Shown here piece after piece: positions 17,588 through 26,183 of a stretch of 57,312 nucleotides of DNA; position 1 is the first letter of the stretch; each line of letters starts with the position of its first letter. The stretch is from Syntrophobacterales bacterium (GTDB lineage Bacteria; Desulfobacterota; Syntrophia; Syntrophales; UBA2210): positions 1 through 57,312 of the forward strand of contig JAHDRK010000016.1 in the NCBI GenBank assembly GCA_018433345.1, read 5' to 3'. Position numbers and translations under genes: made by a program. The notes below the pieces were generated by a model, which saw only the letters and a program-made list of their open reading frames with translations, did not search any database and was not told the DNA's origin.

Positions 17588-17726
17588 CGGAACACCTTTC
17601 ATCTATGATATCAGCCGTATCAATGGATTTCTCCACAACTGAACCACCAACAACCTTTTCCCGTTTATCCTTTGGCCTTTTCCCCTATGGAAAAATCCAC
17701 GGCGGGACAATGTCCAACTTGATCTT

Positions 17727-17963
17727 TCATTCTCCCAAGGGATCGTACCCGGGTCTGACATAGAGAGTGTCTTCTTTGTCGAGGATATCCGGCCTGTAGA
17801 CCTTTTCGGCCCAATCGACCCGGGGAATCTCTTCAATGGCGACAGATACGGCCTTTCTATCGCAGCCGAGAATCTCCTCCACGGTACTTGCAACCGCTTC
17901 GGCCATTCGGCGTTTTCTTTCCTCGTCCCTGCCGGGGTAAAGTTTGACGATGACGTGGGGCAT
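17727..17963 (-). CDS. 4-oxalocrotonate tautomerase family protein
   Basis: The 78-residue protein begins MPHVIVKLYPGRDEERKR, so removal of Met exposes the N-terminal proline that serves as general base in this superfamily, followed by the expected basic residues. Family members are 60-80 residues and act as hexamers or trimers on enol/keto substrates. Here no aromatic-degradation pathway genes are adjacent, so the substrate is unknown. It lies between the PAS-LuxR gene and a response regulator gene on the same strand. Confidence 0.88.
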   Translation of the reverse strand: MPHVIVKLYPGRDEERKRRMAEAVASTVEEILGCDRKAVSVAIEEIPRVDWAEKVYRPDILDKEDTLYVRPGYDPLGE

Positions 17964-18002
17964 GGCGTTTCTTCTCCTTTTATCCCGAGCTTTCGAAGGG
18001 GC

Positions 18003-18440
18003 TCAATACCTTGTTCGCAACTTGGGCGGCAGCTCGTTTATAACGAGCCAGTACAGCCCGAGTTGCCTGACCGCCTCGGTGAACTGCTCGAAATCCACGG
18101 GCTTGCGCACGTAGCTGTTGGCCCCCAGGCTGTAACTTTCCACTATATCGCGTTCCTCGTTGGATGAAGTGAGAACCACCACGGGCAAGAGCCGTGTTCT
18201 CGAATCACCTCTTATCCGCTTTAAAACCTCGAGACCGTCTATTTTGGGCAATTTGAGATCGAGCAGAATCAGCGCGGGGTCATCATCCCGATCGTTCCCG
18301 AAGAGATACTGGATCGCTTCCTCTCCGTCGCGGGCGACTTCTATCCTGTTGGCGATGTTATTTTTTCTCAACGCCCGGATCGCCAGCATTTCATCATCCT
18401 GGTTGTCTTCCACCAAAAAAATAACCCTGTCCAGTCCCAT
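18003..18440 (-). CDS. Single-domain response regulator (receiver only)
   Basis: The 145-residue protein is one receiver domain: acidic pocket E11/D12, phospho-acceptor D61 in ILLDLKLP, T91 and K113 in VRKP. It lacks an output domain and is of the Rcp1-like type that relays phosphate from bacteriophytochrome or hybrid kinases. No histidine kinase lies nearby, so the partner is elsewhere. The ATG at 18440 follows AAGGAGG by four bases, which decides the start against an upstream TTG. Confidence 0.93.
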   Translation of the reverse strand: MGLDRVIFLVEDNQDDEMLAIRALRKNNIANRIEVARDGEEAIQYLFGNDRDDDPALILLDLKLPKIDGLEVLKRIRGDSRTRLLPVVVLTSSNEERDIVESYSLGANSYVRKPVDFEQFTEAVRQLGLYWLVINELPPKLRTRY

Positions 18441-18580
18441 GTCGCCTCCTTGCAAGGATACAGACTGTTTTCATGAAATATACCGCCAATGGAAAAAATC
18501 GCAACAGCAAACTTATATCTCCCGTACAATCACCGTCTGCTACAAAAACCGCCGGACGGGAAAAACCTTCTACACCCTAA

Positions 18581-18604
18581 AATCCTCCGTCAATAAGGAG
18601 GATT
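18581..18604. repeat. Inverted repeat, possible bidirectional terminator or operator
   Basis: AATCCTCC and GGAGGATT form perfect 8-bp arms around the loop GTCAATAA in the gap between the divergent response regulator and DUF4139-like genes. It is not followed by a proper T run on either strand, so termination is doubtful. Confidence 0.35.
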
Positions 18605-18680
18605 TGTTCCACGAGAACACCGTCCCGGCAGATCCCCCTCCATCCTTAGACAGATTCAAGATGAACGGGGGATGTTTACG

Positions 18681-18722
18681 GCCCATAGCCCACAGCTCAT
18701 AGCCCATAGACTATCGCCCTTA
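18681..18722. repeat. Degenerate heptamer tandem repeat
   Basis: About six consecutive 7-bp units: GCCCATA, GCCCACA, GCTCATA, GCCCATA, GACTATC, GCCCTTA. It is followed by a pyrimidine-rich tract. The rest of the 18441-18861 intergenic region (421 bp, divergent promoters expected) shows only the inverted repeat at 18581 and no convincing ORF. The unit length rules out CRISPR. Confidence 0.6.
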
Positions 18723-18861
18723 ACCTTTTACCCCCTACCCCCATCTCTTTTTTTCCCAAATGTCAAGTTTAAAGATTTGACCCCATCCTCTTCTTGATAA
18801 TTTTCTTACGCTCGGTTACGATTTACGAACTTTCGTAAATTCATCCCAAGGAGTGGTAGCG

Positions 18862-20292
18862 GTGAAAAGCGGCCCGTGTATTGTCGCCCTTGCAATTTAT
18901 TTTCTCTCGGCCTTCCCTGCCGCGGCCGACACAACTATCCTGGAAAGCAACGCCGGCGACCGAATTTCGCTGGAACTGACGGTCTACACGAGCGATCTCG
19001 CCCTTGTGAAGGACACCCGCCGTATAAACCTGCCGGCTGGGAGAGGGGAGCTCCGGTTCGTCGATGTGGCGGCGTCCCTTATTCCCGGCAGCATTGAAGC
19101 GGTGTGCATTGAACAACCTCCGCCCCTCAAAATCATGGAACAGGTTTTTTCCTATGACCTAATAAGTGAAAAGACGCTCCTTGACCGCTACGTGGGCAAA
19201 ACGATAAAGATCATCGATTACAACCGCTATCACGACCGCAAAGACGTGATCGAGGCGACTCTTTTGAGCAACAGGAACGGCCGGATTTACCGTATAGGCA
19301 ATGAAATTTACATCGGGCATCCGGGAATAAAGGTGCTTCCCGAAATTCCAGGCGGCCTTACAACAAAACCGACGGTAAGCTGGCTTTTTGAAAACAACTC
19401 GCCTGGAGAACACCTACTGGAAACGTCCTACCTGACGAAAAACATCACCTGGAAAACGGACTACGTGATGACGACGGGAAACGAAGACTCCACCGGATCG
19501 CTGGCGGCCTGGATATCCATCAACAACATGAGCGGCGCATCTTACAGGAATGCGACCGTCTTTCTCGTAGCGGGAGAAGTTCATCGAGTTCCGGACGGCG
19601 GCCTGGACAGGGGAATGGAGAGGGTTCTAATGACGAAGGCGGCGGAAGGGTCACCGGAAATACCGCCTGAATCACTTTTCGAGTATTATTACTTCGAAAT
19701 ACCATGGCCTGTTTCAATCGAACAAAACCAGGCCAGGCAAGTGAGATTTCTCGATGTATCCGGAATTCCCGTCGAAAAAGAGTACCGAGTGGTTTCAGGC
19801 TCCAGGGGTTTTGCCCTTTCTTCCGCCTCCGACGGAGCGACAACCCTTCCCGTTGAAGTAACCCTGATCTTCCGCAATACCGAAAAAGCCAACCTCGGCG
19901 CGCCTCTTCCGGCCGGACTGGTCAGGCTTTATCGGAACGACGAAAAGGGACGGCGTTTTTTTATCGGGGAAGACAGTATGGGACATACTCCGTCAAACGG
20001 CGAAATACGACTGAAGGCGGGGGAGACGTTTGACGTCAAGGCGGAACGAAAACAACTTGAATTCAACCGGGTTACGACCCGCATTTCCGAGTCGCGGTGG
20101 AAAATAACGATTAGAAACGAAAAAAAGGAAGAAATACATGTATCCTGTATGGAAGTGTTGCACGGGAGTTGGGAAATCACAGAGGCCAGCCATCCCTTTG
20201 ACGTCATAGACGCATTCAGAATACAGTTCGACTGCACGGTACCGCCGGAGGATTCGATAAACCTTGTTTATACCGTGAGAACGGAATCCTGA
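18862..20292 (+). CDS. Exported DUF4139-like protein
   Basis: The 476-residue protein begins with a signal peptide (MKSGPCIVALAIYFLSAFPAAA) and continues as a beta-rich protein with the repeating strand pattern seen in DUF4139-type proteins (for example SYLTKNITWKTDYVM and the conserved end YTVRTES). Function is unknown; it is expected in the periplasm or outer membrane. I chose the GTG at 18862 because AAGGAG ends eight bases before it, whereas the upstream GTG at 18853 overlaps that site. Its stop codon abuts the ppsR start directly, so the two are co-transcribed although no functional link is known. Confidence 0.75.
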   Translation: MKSGPCIVALAIYFLSAFPAAADTTILESNAGDRISLELTVYTSDLALVKDTRRINLPAGRGELRFVDVAASLIPGSIEAVCIEQPPPLKIMEQVFSYDLISEKTLLDRYVGKTIKIIDYNRYHDRKDVIEATLLSNRNGRIYRIGNEIYIGHPGIKVLPEIPGGLTTKPTVSWLFENNSPGEHLLETSYLTKNITWKTDYVMTTGNEDSTGSLAAWISINNMSGASYRNATVFLVAGEVHRVPDGGLDRGMERVLMTKAAEGSPEIPPESLFEYYYFEIPWPVSIEQNQARQVRFLDVSGIPVEKEYRVVSGSRGFALSSASDGATTLPVEVTLIFRNTEKANLGAPLPAGLVRLYRNDEKGRRFFIGEDSMGHTPSNGEIRLKAGETFDVKAERKQLEFNRVTTRISESRWKITIRNEKKEEIHVSCMEVLHGSWEITEASHPFDVIDAFRIQFDCTVPPEDSINLVYTVRTES

Positions 20293-21108
20293 ATGGAAAG
20301 AACCATATTCTACATATCAGACGGCACGGGCATTACAGCCGAAACGCTGGGGCACACTCTGCTCACCCAGTTCCCGGACACGACCTTTCAATCCGTCACT
20401 TTACCTTTTGTCAATACGCCTGAAAAGGTTGACCGGACGATCCGACGGATCAACGACTGCGCAGAGGAGGAAGGAAAGACACCCTTGATATTCTCGACGC
20501 TGACCGATCCGAACCTGCGAAGTCAACTATCACGTTGTAAGGGAAAGGTCTTTGACTTTTTTGCGACATTTACGACCCCCATGGAACAGGCTTTAGAAAT
20601 AAAGTCTTCCCCCGTGGCGGGCAGGTCTCACGGGATGGGGAATCCAAGCAACTACTTGAATCGTATCGACGCCGTTCACTACGCGCTTCAGCATGACGAT
20701 GGAGTTTCTCCAAGAGACTACTCACAGGCCGACATAATAATTACCGGCGTTTCCAGAACGGGCAAAACGCCGACCTGTCTCTATCTTGCCCTTCAATTCG
20801 GTATCCAGGCAGCCAATTACCCCCTTACCGACGATGATTTCGAAAAGGGGAACCTGCCCGAGCCGCTTCGGCTGGAACGATCGAAGCTCTTCGGCCTCAC
20901 GGTCGAGGCGGAGCGCCTTCACCAAATTCGCCGGGAACGTCGTCCAAACAGCCTGTACGCCAGCATGAAGCAGGTTCTCAAAGAACTCAAGGCCGCCGAA
21001 AACCTGTTCATGAGGGAAGGAATCCCATTTCTTAATATCACCCACATGTCTATCGAAGAAATAGCGGCATCGGTCATGCAGCAAGCCTCTCTCAAGCGAA
21101 GGATCTAG
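20293..21108 (+). CDS. ppsR: Pyruvate,water dikinase / PPDK regulatory protein (bifunctional kinase-pyrophosphorylase)
   Basis: The 271-residue protein is a DUF299-family regulator: it starts with FYISDGTGITAETLGHTLL and has the P-loop GVSRTGKTP (about residue 153). These enzymes inactivate PEP synthetase or PPDK by ADP-dependent threonine phosphorylation and reactivate it by phosphorolysis, setting the direction of flux between pyruvate and PEP. That fits an organism that assimilates acetate or pyruvate through ferredoxin-dependent enzymes. Its target gene is not in the window. It starts immediately at the stop codon of the preceding gene. Confidence 0.95.
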   Translation: MERTIFYISDGTGITAETLGHTLLTQFPDTTFQSVTLPFVNTPEKVDRTIRRINDCAEEEGKTPLIFSTLTDPNLRSQLSRCKGKVFDFFATFTTPMEQALEIKSSPVAGRSHGMGNPSNYLNRIDAVHYALQHDDGVSPRDYSQADIIITGVSRTGKTPTCLYLALQFGIQAANYPLTDDDFEKGNLPEPLRLERSKLFGLTVEAERLHQIRRERRPNSLYASMKQVLKELKAAENLFMREGIPFLNITHMSIEEIAASVMQQASLKRRI

Positions 21109-21248
21109 CGAAAAGACCACCTCCTGTTGTTTCAACTTGACCGGGAGGACACCGTTTCGTATACTCGGCTCGGTCGGCGGCGCTCCTTGCGGTGGCGCCT
21201 TCGCCGAACCTTCCATTCCATTTTGGATTTTTTCTTGAGGAAAAACAG

Positions 21249-22043
21249 GTGAGCTTGTCATCTCCGTCAGTACCGGAATTGTTCAGCGCCTGCACAGAAC
21301 TTTTCGGCTCTCATGTTCAGGTATCAGTCGATTTTCTCAAGTATCTGGAACCGTCGGGGATCAAGGCCGCTTACAGGGAACGGGTCTTCGAAACCCACCC
21401 GGATCGGGCGCGACTGCTCGGAATACCTGAAGACAAGCTGGCGGAACATTTCAAAAAAATCAGCAGCGCCTATGAAATTCTTTCGCTGGCGATTCGGGAC
21501 AAAGGTCGTTTCATCACGGAAAACAAAGAAACCGTGCGTGGGGTATGGAGCAAATCCGGGGCCTCCAAGCCGCAAGAAAAAGACCACCCACATTTCAGCT
21601 CTTCGAGGGTAATGCCACGGAGGCCTTTGCGAATCGGGCAATTTATGTTTTATTCCGGTTTCATCTCGTGGCACAGCCTCATCGACGCAATTGTGTGGCA
21701 GAGAAAAAACCGACCGCTCATAGGTCGTATCGCCCGCTCATGGAACCTCCTCACGGAAGAAGAGATAGGCTACATACTGAAACACAAGGCCGCCGGCGAG
21801 AAATTCGGCGAATACGCACTGAGGAAAGGATTACTGACCAGGGGAAACCTCATGGCGCTCCTGGGTAAACAGGCGATGTTCGCAAAACCACTTGGAGCTT
21901 ATTTCATTGATAAGGGCATCCTGACGCCTCTCGAGGTGGAGCGCCTGGTGCGCAGACAACACCGCCACAATGAAGCCTTCGAATCGAACAGGCATCCGGG
22001 CTTTCAGTCCTATAATTATCGCAATTACAAACCTGGCAAATAA
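21249..22043 (+). CDS. J-domain protein with C-terminal helical repeats
   Basis: The 264-residue protein has an N-terminal J-like domain (about residues 25-85) with the diagnostic HPD tripeptide in FETHPDRARLLGIPED and KISSAYEILS. From about residue 130 it contains three related helical units, RIGQFMFYSGFISWHSLIDAI, FGEYALRKGLLTRGNLMALL and LGAYFIDKGILTPLEVERLV, which resemble the MshEN/GspE-N type modules of secretion ATPases and associated regulators. It probably recruits DnaK to a specific partner. Start at GTG 21249, which has TTGAGG eight bases upstream. No DnaK gene is nearby. Confidence 0.7.
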   Translation: MSLSSPSVPELFSACTELFGSHVQVSVDFLKYLEPSGIKAAYRERVFETHPDRARLLGIPEDKLAEHFKKISSAYEILSLAIRDKGRFITENKETVRGVWSKSGASKPQEKDHPHFSSSRVMPRRPLRIGQFMFYSGFISWHSLIDAIVWQRKNRPLIGRIARSWNLLTEEEIGYILKHKAAGEKFGEYALRKGLLTRGNLMALLGKQAMFAKPLGAYFIDKGILTPLEVERLVRRQHRHNEAFESNRHPGFQSYNYRNYKPGK

Positions 22044-22060
22044 ACAAAGGAGAACGAACC

Positions 22061-22321
22061 ATGAAAGTTATCGCCCTAGGAGGGGCCGGGGTCATGGGAA
22101 GCTTTGCAGCGCGCATATTGGCGGGGTCTCCCCGGGTGGGCGAACTTGTCATAGCGGATCGCAACCGGGTTGCAGCGGAGAGGCTTGCAGGGGAACTGGG
22201 CGATAAGTGCCGGGCCAAGATCATAGATGCGGGAGACCGGGAAAGAATCGAGTCGGTCATAAGGGGGTTCGACGTGGTCCTTGGAATGATCGGCCCATTT
22301 TATAAATACGAGACCATATGA
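22061..22321 (+). pseudogene. Saccharopine dehydrogenase-like protein, N-terminal fragment
   Basis: These 86 residues form the NAD(P)-binding Rossmann start of a saccharopine dehydrogenase-like reductase (KVIALGGAGVMGSFAARIL), ending GMIGPFYKYETI. The continuing family sequence is found in the next reading frame, with the TGA stop overlapping the next ATG as ATGA. In intact relatives the two parts form one polypeptide, so a single missing base near 22317 would explain the split. Either a disrupted gene, a sequencing error, or a genuinely split, translationally coupled enzyme. Confidence 0.75.
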
Positions 22322-23193
22322 TACAGGCCTGTATCGATGCCGGGACCGATTATGTGAGTATCTGCGATGACCATGATGGAACCACGGCGGCGCTCGAACT
22401 GGACGGCGCAGCAAAGGAAGCCGGGATAACAGCCGTTACGGGCGTTGGCTGGACACCCGGCATAACCAATATGCCGGCAAAACTGGGTACGGAAAACATC
22501 AAAAATCCGGACACTATAATAGATGTTTATTGGGGATGTCACGCGGCGGACACCAGGGGCGGGGCCGGGACACTCCACGCGCTCCACGTATTCAGCGTAT
22601 TCAGCGGTTTCGTTCCATCCTTCAGGGGAGGCAGGATCCGATGGATCCCGGCTGGATCAGGGCGGGAACGTATTCGTTTTCCAGAGCCTTTAGGCGAAGT
22701 GATCGTCTCTCACCTGGGACACCCGGAACCAGTCACCCTGTCCCGCTATCTTTCGCTTCGCTCGGCTTCACTTAAGGGAGGATTTAAGGAACAGGGTCTC
22801 AACAAACTGGCGCTACTGTTGAACCAAATCGGCCTTACTAAAACGAAGGGACGAAAAGACGACCTGGCGCGGATCGCCAACAAACTCCTGCTTCCCCTGG
22901 CCGGCAAATTGTCTCGAAAAAGGGAATGTACCTCGGCATGCCGGGTCGATATTGTGGGAAAAGAAAAAACGGGATACGTTCATCGCACCCTTGGCCCCGT
23001 GGGTCACATGGACATGCTCACGGGACTGCCATGTGCCATTGCAGTGGAAATGCTCGTCGAGGGCAAGATATCGTCAAAGGGAGTCATGGGGCCGGAAGCC
23101 TGCTTAAATCCCCGGGAATTCCTGGCGCGCCTGGAAATGGGAGGTATACATTTTTTTGAAGGTGACCGTATGACTACACGTCTTCACATATAA
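22318..23193 (+). pseudogene. Saccharopine dehydrogenase-like protein, C-terminal part
   Basis: This 291-residue frame continues the protein begun upstream: QACIDAGTDYVSICDDHD follows directly on the family segment that ends the first fragment, and GVGWTPGITNMPA and the C-terminal catalytic-domain sequences remain well conserved with no further frame breaks. Such proteins are NAD(P)-dependent reductases related to saccharopine or homospermidine metabolism, but the substrate here is not predictable. Good conservation of the second half argues for a recent frameshift or retained function as a two-piece enzyme. Confidence 0.75.
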
Positions 23194-23219
23194 AATAACC
23201 GGCGTTTTTTGAAAAATTA

Positions 23220-23248
23220 TTGACAGAGAGCGGCTCGATCATTATAAA
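23220..23248 (+). promoter_or_regulatory. Consensus sigma70 promoter of tRNA-Gln
   Basis: TTGACA (23220-23225) and TATAAA (23243-23248) are separated by exactly 17 bp, a near-ideal housekeeping promoter. The transcript would start near 23255, with a 50-nt leader that contains a 14-bp imperfect tandem repeat beginning GGCATCGGATGG (23267-23294) before the tRNA. Confidence 0.85.
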
Positions 23249-23304
23249 GGACTGACTTGTCCGAGGGGCATCGGATGGCTGGCATCGGATGGTCAAATGA
23301 ACGG

Positions 23305-23378
23305 TGGGGGATCGTTCAATGGTAGGACAACGGACTCTGACTCCGTGAATAGAGGTTCGAATCCTCTTCCCCCAGCCA
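23305..23378 (+). tRNA. tRNA-Gln(CTG)
   Basis: A 74-nt tRNA with encoded CCA. The acceptor TGGGGGA pairs with TCCCCCA, the anticodon stem ACGGA/TCCGT encloses CTCTGAC with anticodon CTG, and the T arm is AGAGG-TTCGAAT-CCTCT. It reads CAG glutamine codons and stands alone between its own promoter and terminator. Confidence 0.97.
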
Positions 23379-23392
23379 TAATAATATCGACA

Positions 23393-23426
23393 GGTTAAGC
23401 GCTTCACGCTTAGCCGGTTTTTCTTT
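23393..23426 (+). terminator. Rho-independent terminator of tRNA-Gln
   Basis: GGTTAAGCG and CGCTTAGCC form a 9-bp stem with one G-U pair around the loop CTTCA, followed by GGTTTTTCTTT. It lies 14 bp after the tRNA 3' end and ahead of the convergent RDD gene. Confidence 0.85.
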
Positions 23427-23490
23427 AAATCCCTTTCATGAACCGCTTCCCATGGGTCTCCATAATCGGCGTGCTCACGACCAAAATCGA

Positions 23491-24054
23491 TTATTGCCTT
23501 TTCTTCACCACCAGCGTGGAGGCAATGATGTCGTGAAGTGCTTGTTTATTGCGGGTAAATCCCGCCATGAGAAACCCGACTCCCATGATCAGCCCGGAGA
23601 TTATCTTACTCCAATATCGGCCATTCGCCCTCGCAAAGGAAACAGGCCTGCCTTCCAGGTCTGTGACGACAATACCCAACGCCATTTTACCCGCCGTGGC
23701 CTGCCTTGATGAAGATTCCATCAAGGTAAAGTACAACCAGTTCAGTGTGAGTCCAAAAATATTTCCGATCGATGTCGCCGTTTTCTCGACGGCCGCCGTG
23801 CCGACCCCTGAAATATCCATGACCAACCCGAACAAAATTCCCAGGAACATCCCTATTATCCCCCCTGCAATCACCAGCAAGAACGAATCTATTATCAAGG
23901 CGGCGGCGCGCCTCCAGAAACCCGCGTAAACCACCTCGGCCGCCGGGAAAGAAGTGGAACGCCTCCTCGAGGCCTCGTCCGACAGTTCGAATCCGCAGGA
24001 GACGCAGTAATACATTCTGCTTTCGTTCTCGACACCGCACTTCGGACACAACAT
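23491..24054 (-). CDS. RDD family membrane protein with N-terminal zinc ribbon
   Basis: The 187-residue protein starts with a zinc-ribbon pair CPKCG / CVSCG (about residues 3-20), then an RDD domain: YAGFWRRAAALIIDS (the Arg and Asp residues that name the family) and two to three membrane helices (LLVIAGGIIGMFLGILFGL, IFGLTLNWLYFTLM, then IISGLIMGVGFLMAG), with GKMALGIVVTDLEGRPVSF between. RDD proteins are thought to be transport-related, but no substrate is established. The ATG at 24054 follows GGAGGGAGG, which decides the start. Confidence 0.88.
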   Translation of the reverse strand: MLCPKCGVENESRMYYCVSCGFELSDEASRRRSTSFPAAEVVYAGFWRRAAALIIDSFLLVIAGGIIGMFLGILFGLVMDISGVGTAAVEKTATSIGNIFGLTLNWLYFTLMESSSRQATAGKMALGIVVTDLEGRPVSFARANGRYWSKIISGLIMGVGFLMAGFTRNKQALHDIIASTLVVKKRQ

Positions 24055-24365
24055 AACCTCCCTCCTTCTTACACCTATATTCAATATCGACTATATTCAA
24101 TATCGACGATCACCCGGCGGATGATCAAGGTTTCTCGGCGACCTTTTCTATCGGTGGAATGACCACATATTTATCATAATGTCGACCTTCGAGGCACGGT
24201 GAAGCGTGACAGGGAACAAAATTTGGACGAACCCGGAATGAACGCGGGGGATGGATAGTGCGCCCGGAAGCGCCTCAAAGTCATTGACAACCTCCGAAGC
24301 GGCATAAACCGGCTTTTTACGAGTTAATCAATCATATATTCAAGAACAGTGTTTTGGAAAGGAAC
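24055..24365. other. Intergenic region containing a 16-bp tandem duplication
   Basis: A perfect two-copy tandem of the 16-mer TATATTCAATATCGAC occupies 24076-24107, just upstream of the RDD gene, where a promoter or operator would be expected. The remainder up to the terminator at 24366 shows no convincing ORF, RNA or promoter. Confidence 0.55.
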
Positions 24366-24403
24366 AAAAGATCCCCGGAGGCAAACAAAGCCTGCCGGGG
24401 ATC
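24366..24403 (-). terminator. Rho-independent terminator of the CoA-transferase gene
   Basis: On the minus strand GATCCCCGG pairs perfectly with CCGGGGATC around a partly paired loop containing CAGGC/GCCT, followed by TTTTGTT. It lies seven bases beyond the CoA-transferase stop codon. Confidence 0.85.
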
Positions 24404-24410
24404 GTAGGAT

Positions 24411-25883
24411 TCAGCGGCCGGCGGCAGCCTGGTCGTCACCATATGAAAAATCGTCGGCGGAAGATCCGGTTCCTTTTTTGTTTGACTGTCTCCAGATCTT
24501 CATGCTCTCGGCTTCCTTGATGAGCTCGTCCCTGAAATCGGGATGGGCGATGTCGATGAGTTTTTCGGCCCGCATCCACGTGGAGCAAGCTGTAAGTTTT
24601 GCGGCGCCGTATTCCGTGACGATGTAATCGATCATCTGCCTGGGAATCGTCACGGCCGAGCCGGGCGTCAATTTCGGGGTGATGCGGGATTTGATTTCTC
24701 CATTTGCATCTTTATGGGTCGAGGAAAGACAGATGAAGCTTTTCCCCTTTTTGGACCACTGTGCCCCGAGAATGAAATCCCACATGCCTCCATTGCCGGA
24801 TACCTGGTCTATGCCGATGCTTTCGGCGTTGACCTGCGAAAGGAGATCCACCTGGATGGCATTGTTGATGCTGACCATGTTGTCGATCTGACCGATAATC
24901 CGGGGATCATTGGTATAGTTCACGGGATATGAGGCCAGGTGGGGATTATTGTCCATGAAATCGTACATCCGCTGCGAGCCTATGGCGAAGGTATAGACAC
25001 ATTTGTAGCGGTCTATGTTCTTTTTCGATCCATTCATTTTCCCTGATTCGCTCATGTCAACGTAGGCGTCGACAAACATTTCGGTGTGGCCGCCTAGATT
25101 TTTCAGGTCCGATTCTGCGATCATCTTTCCCACTATGTTCGGCATGGCCCCTATGCCCAGCTGGATGCAACATCCGTCAGTGACATAATTCATTATATGC
25201 CGGGCTATCTCTACATCGGCCTCGCTGGCTTCAGGCAGGGGGGCGTCATACAGTACCTGGTCTTTCGGTGCCTCGACGATATAGTCCACCCGCGAGATGT
25301 GAATCGATTCCTCGTTTCCACCGAGACAGACGGGTACGTTGGGATTGACTTCCACGATGACCACGTCGGCGGCCTCTACCTTGGCCGAGGTCTCCGAGTT
25401 CTGTGGACCGATGTTGAAATACCCCTTGTCGTCCATCGGGGCCACCTGGATCATGGCGATCCATTTTGTCTTTCCCTTACGCGATGTGTCCCTGTAATAG
25501 ACAGACCGGTAGTCCCTGGTGAGATTTTCCATCGGATCCTGGGTCAGAAGCTCCCTCAGGTAGAAAGGCCCCCTGTGATAGAGTATGGGGCAATAGTATA
25601 CCGGCTGCACGAAAGCGCTGAGCATACGGGTCAGTTTGCTCCAATGCCAGTCAATATAGCAAAAGCTTTCGGGGTGGTTGATCACCTCCGGAACGGGAGG
25701 AACCGTGACAGCGGCATAAACATTAACGTCGCGAAGCTCTTCCGCGCGCCTCGCGAGCGCCTTGTCGAGCACCACCGGTTTTCCGTTGAAAAATCCGTAA
25801 TCGACGACATCACCGGATTCAACCACCTCCACCGCCTTTTCCGGCGACACCAGCTTTTTCTTATACTGCTTCAAATGATCCAT
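24411..25883 (-). CDS. Acetyl-CoA hydrolase/transferase family protein (4-hydroxybutyrate or butyrate CoA-transferase like)
   Basis: This 490-residue protein is a family I-related CoA-transferase of the Cat1/AbfT group. It has the conserved C-terminal block QVNAESIG (containing the probable catalytic Glu), then QVSGNGGMWDFILGA and GSAVTIPRQMIDYIVTEYGAAKL. Such enzymes transfer CoA between acetyl-CoA and another short acid. Substrate specificity cannot be read off. It is transcribed alone with a good terminator. The C-terminal tail after about residue 470 (SNKKGTGSSADDFSYGDDQ) looks like an unstructured extension. A 4-hydroxybutyryl-CoA dehydratase-family gene lies about 8 kb away, though that protein lacks key ligands. 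Confidence 0.88.
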   Translation of the reverse strand: MDHLKQYKKKLVSPEKAVEVVESGDVVDYGFFNGKPVVLDKALARRAEELRDVNVYAAVTVPPVPEVINHPESFCYIDWHWSKLTRMLSAFVQPVYYCPILYHRGPFYLRELLTQDPMENLTRDYRSVYYRDTSRKGKTKWIAMIQVAPMDDKGYFNIGPQNSETSAKVEAADVVIVEVNPNVPVCLGGNEESIHISRVDYIVEAPKDQVLYDAPLPEASEADVEIARHIMNYVTDGCCIQLGIGAMPNIVGKMIAESDLKNLGGHTEMFVDAYVDMSESGKMNGSKKNIDRYKCVYTFAIGSQRMYDFMDNNPHLASYPVNYTNDPRIIGQIDNMVSINNAIQVDLLSQVNAESIGIDQVSGNGGMWDFILGAQWSKKGKSFICLSSTHKDANGEIKSRITPKLTPGSAVTIPRQMIDYIVTEYGAAKLTACSTWMRAEKLIDIAHPDFRDELIKEAESMKIWRQSNKKGTGSSADDFSYGDDQAAAGR

Positions 25884-25983
25884 GAATGTACCTCCGTAGT
25901 CGGTTTTAGGTTTTGTAAAGAATCAAATCGGAATCAGGGCAAAAAGTTAGTCGTTCGTATAAAACCAGGCGCAAATTGTCAAT

Positions 25984-26054
25984 AAGAAAAAAGGTGATAT
26001 CCGGAAACAACCAAAAAGACGGCATCTTAGGCCTCAGCCGTTTTCCGGATCACC
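25984..26054 (-). terminator. Inverted repeat followed by T-run, upstream of the CoA-transferase gene
   Basis: GGTGAT-CCGGAAA arms (25993-26006 and 26041-26054, with a two-base bulge) enclose a second small stem CGGC/GCCG, and on the minus strand the structure is followed by TTTTTTCTT. It therefore looks like a minus-strand terminator about 100 bp before the CoA-transferase start. It could end a transcript from a gene now lost upstream, or act as a leader attenuator. Confidence 0.5.
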
Positions 26055-26183
26055 CCTGCCCGTGCAAATCATCGATTTAGTATACAGAGACGGCCGGACG
26101 CTCTTCCCATAGATCCATTCGTGAAGTATTATAATAAGTTTACCGGCGTTTTTCCGGGACGCATCCATGGGAACAGCCGACCC

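Noticed and set aside
18681..18722. CRISPR array
   Set aside because: The 7-bp units have no spacers and no cas genes are present.
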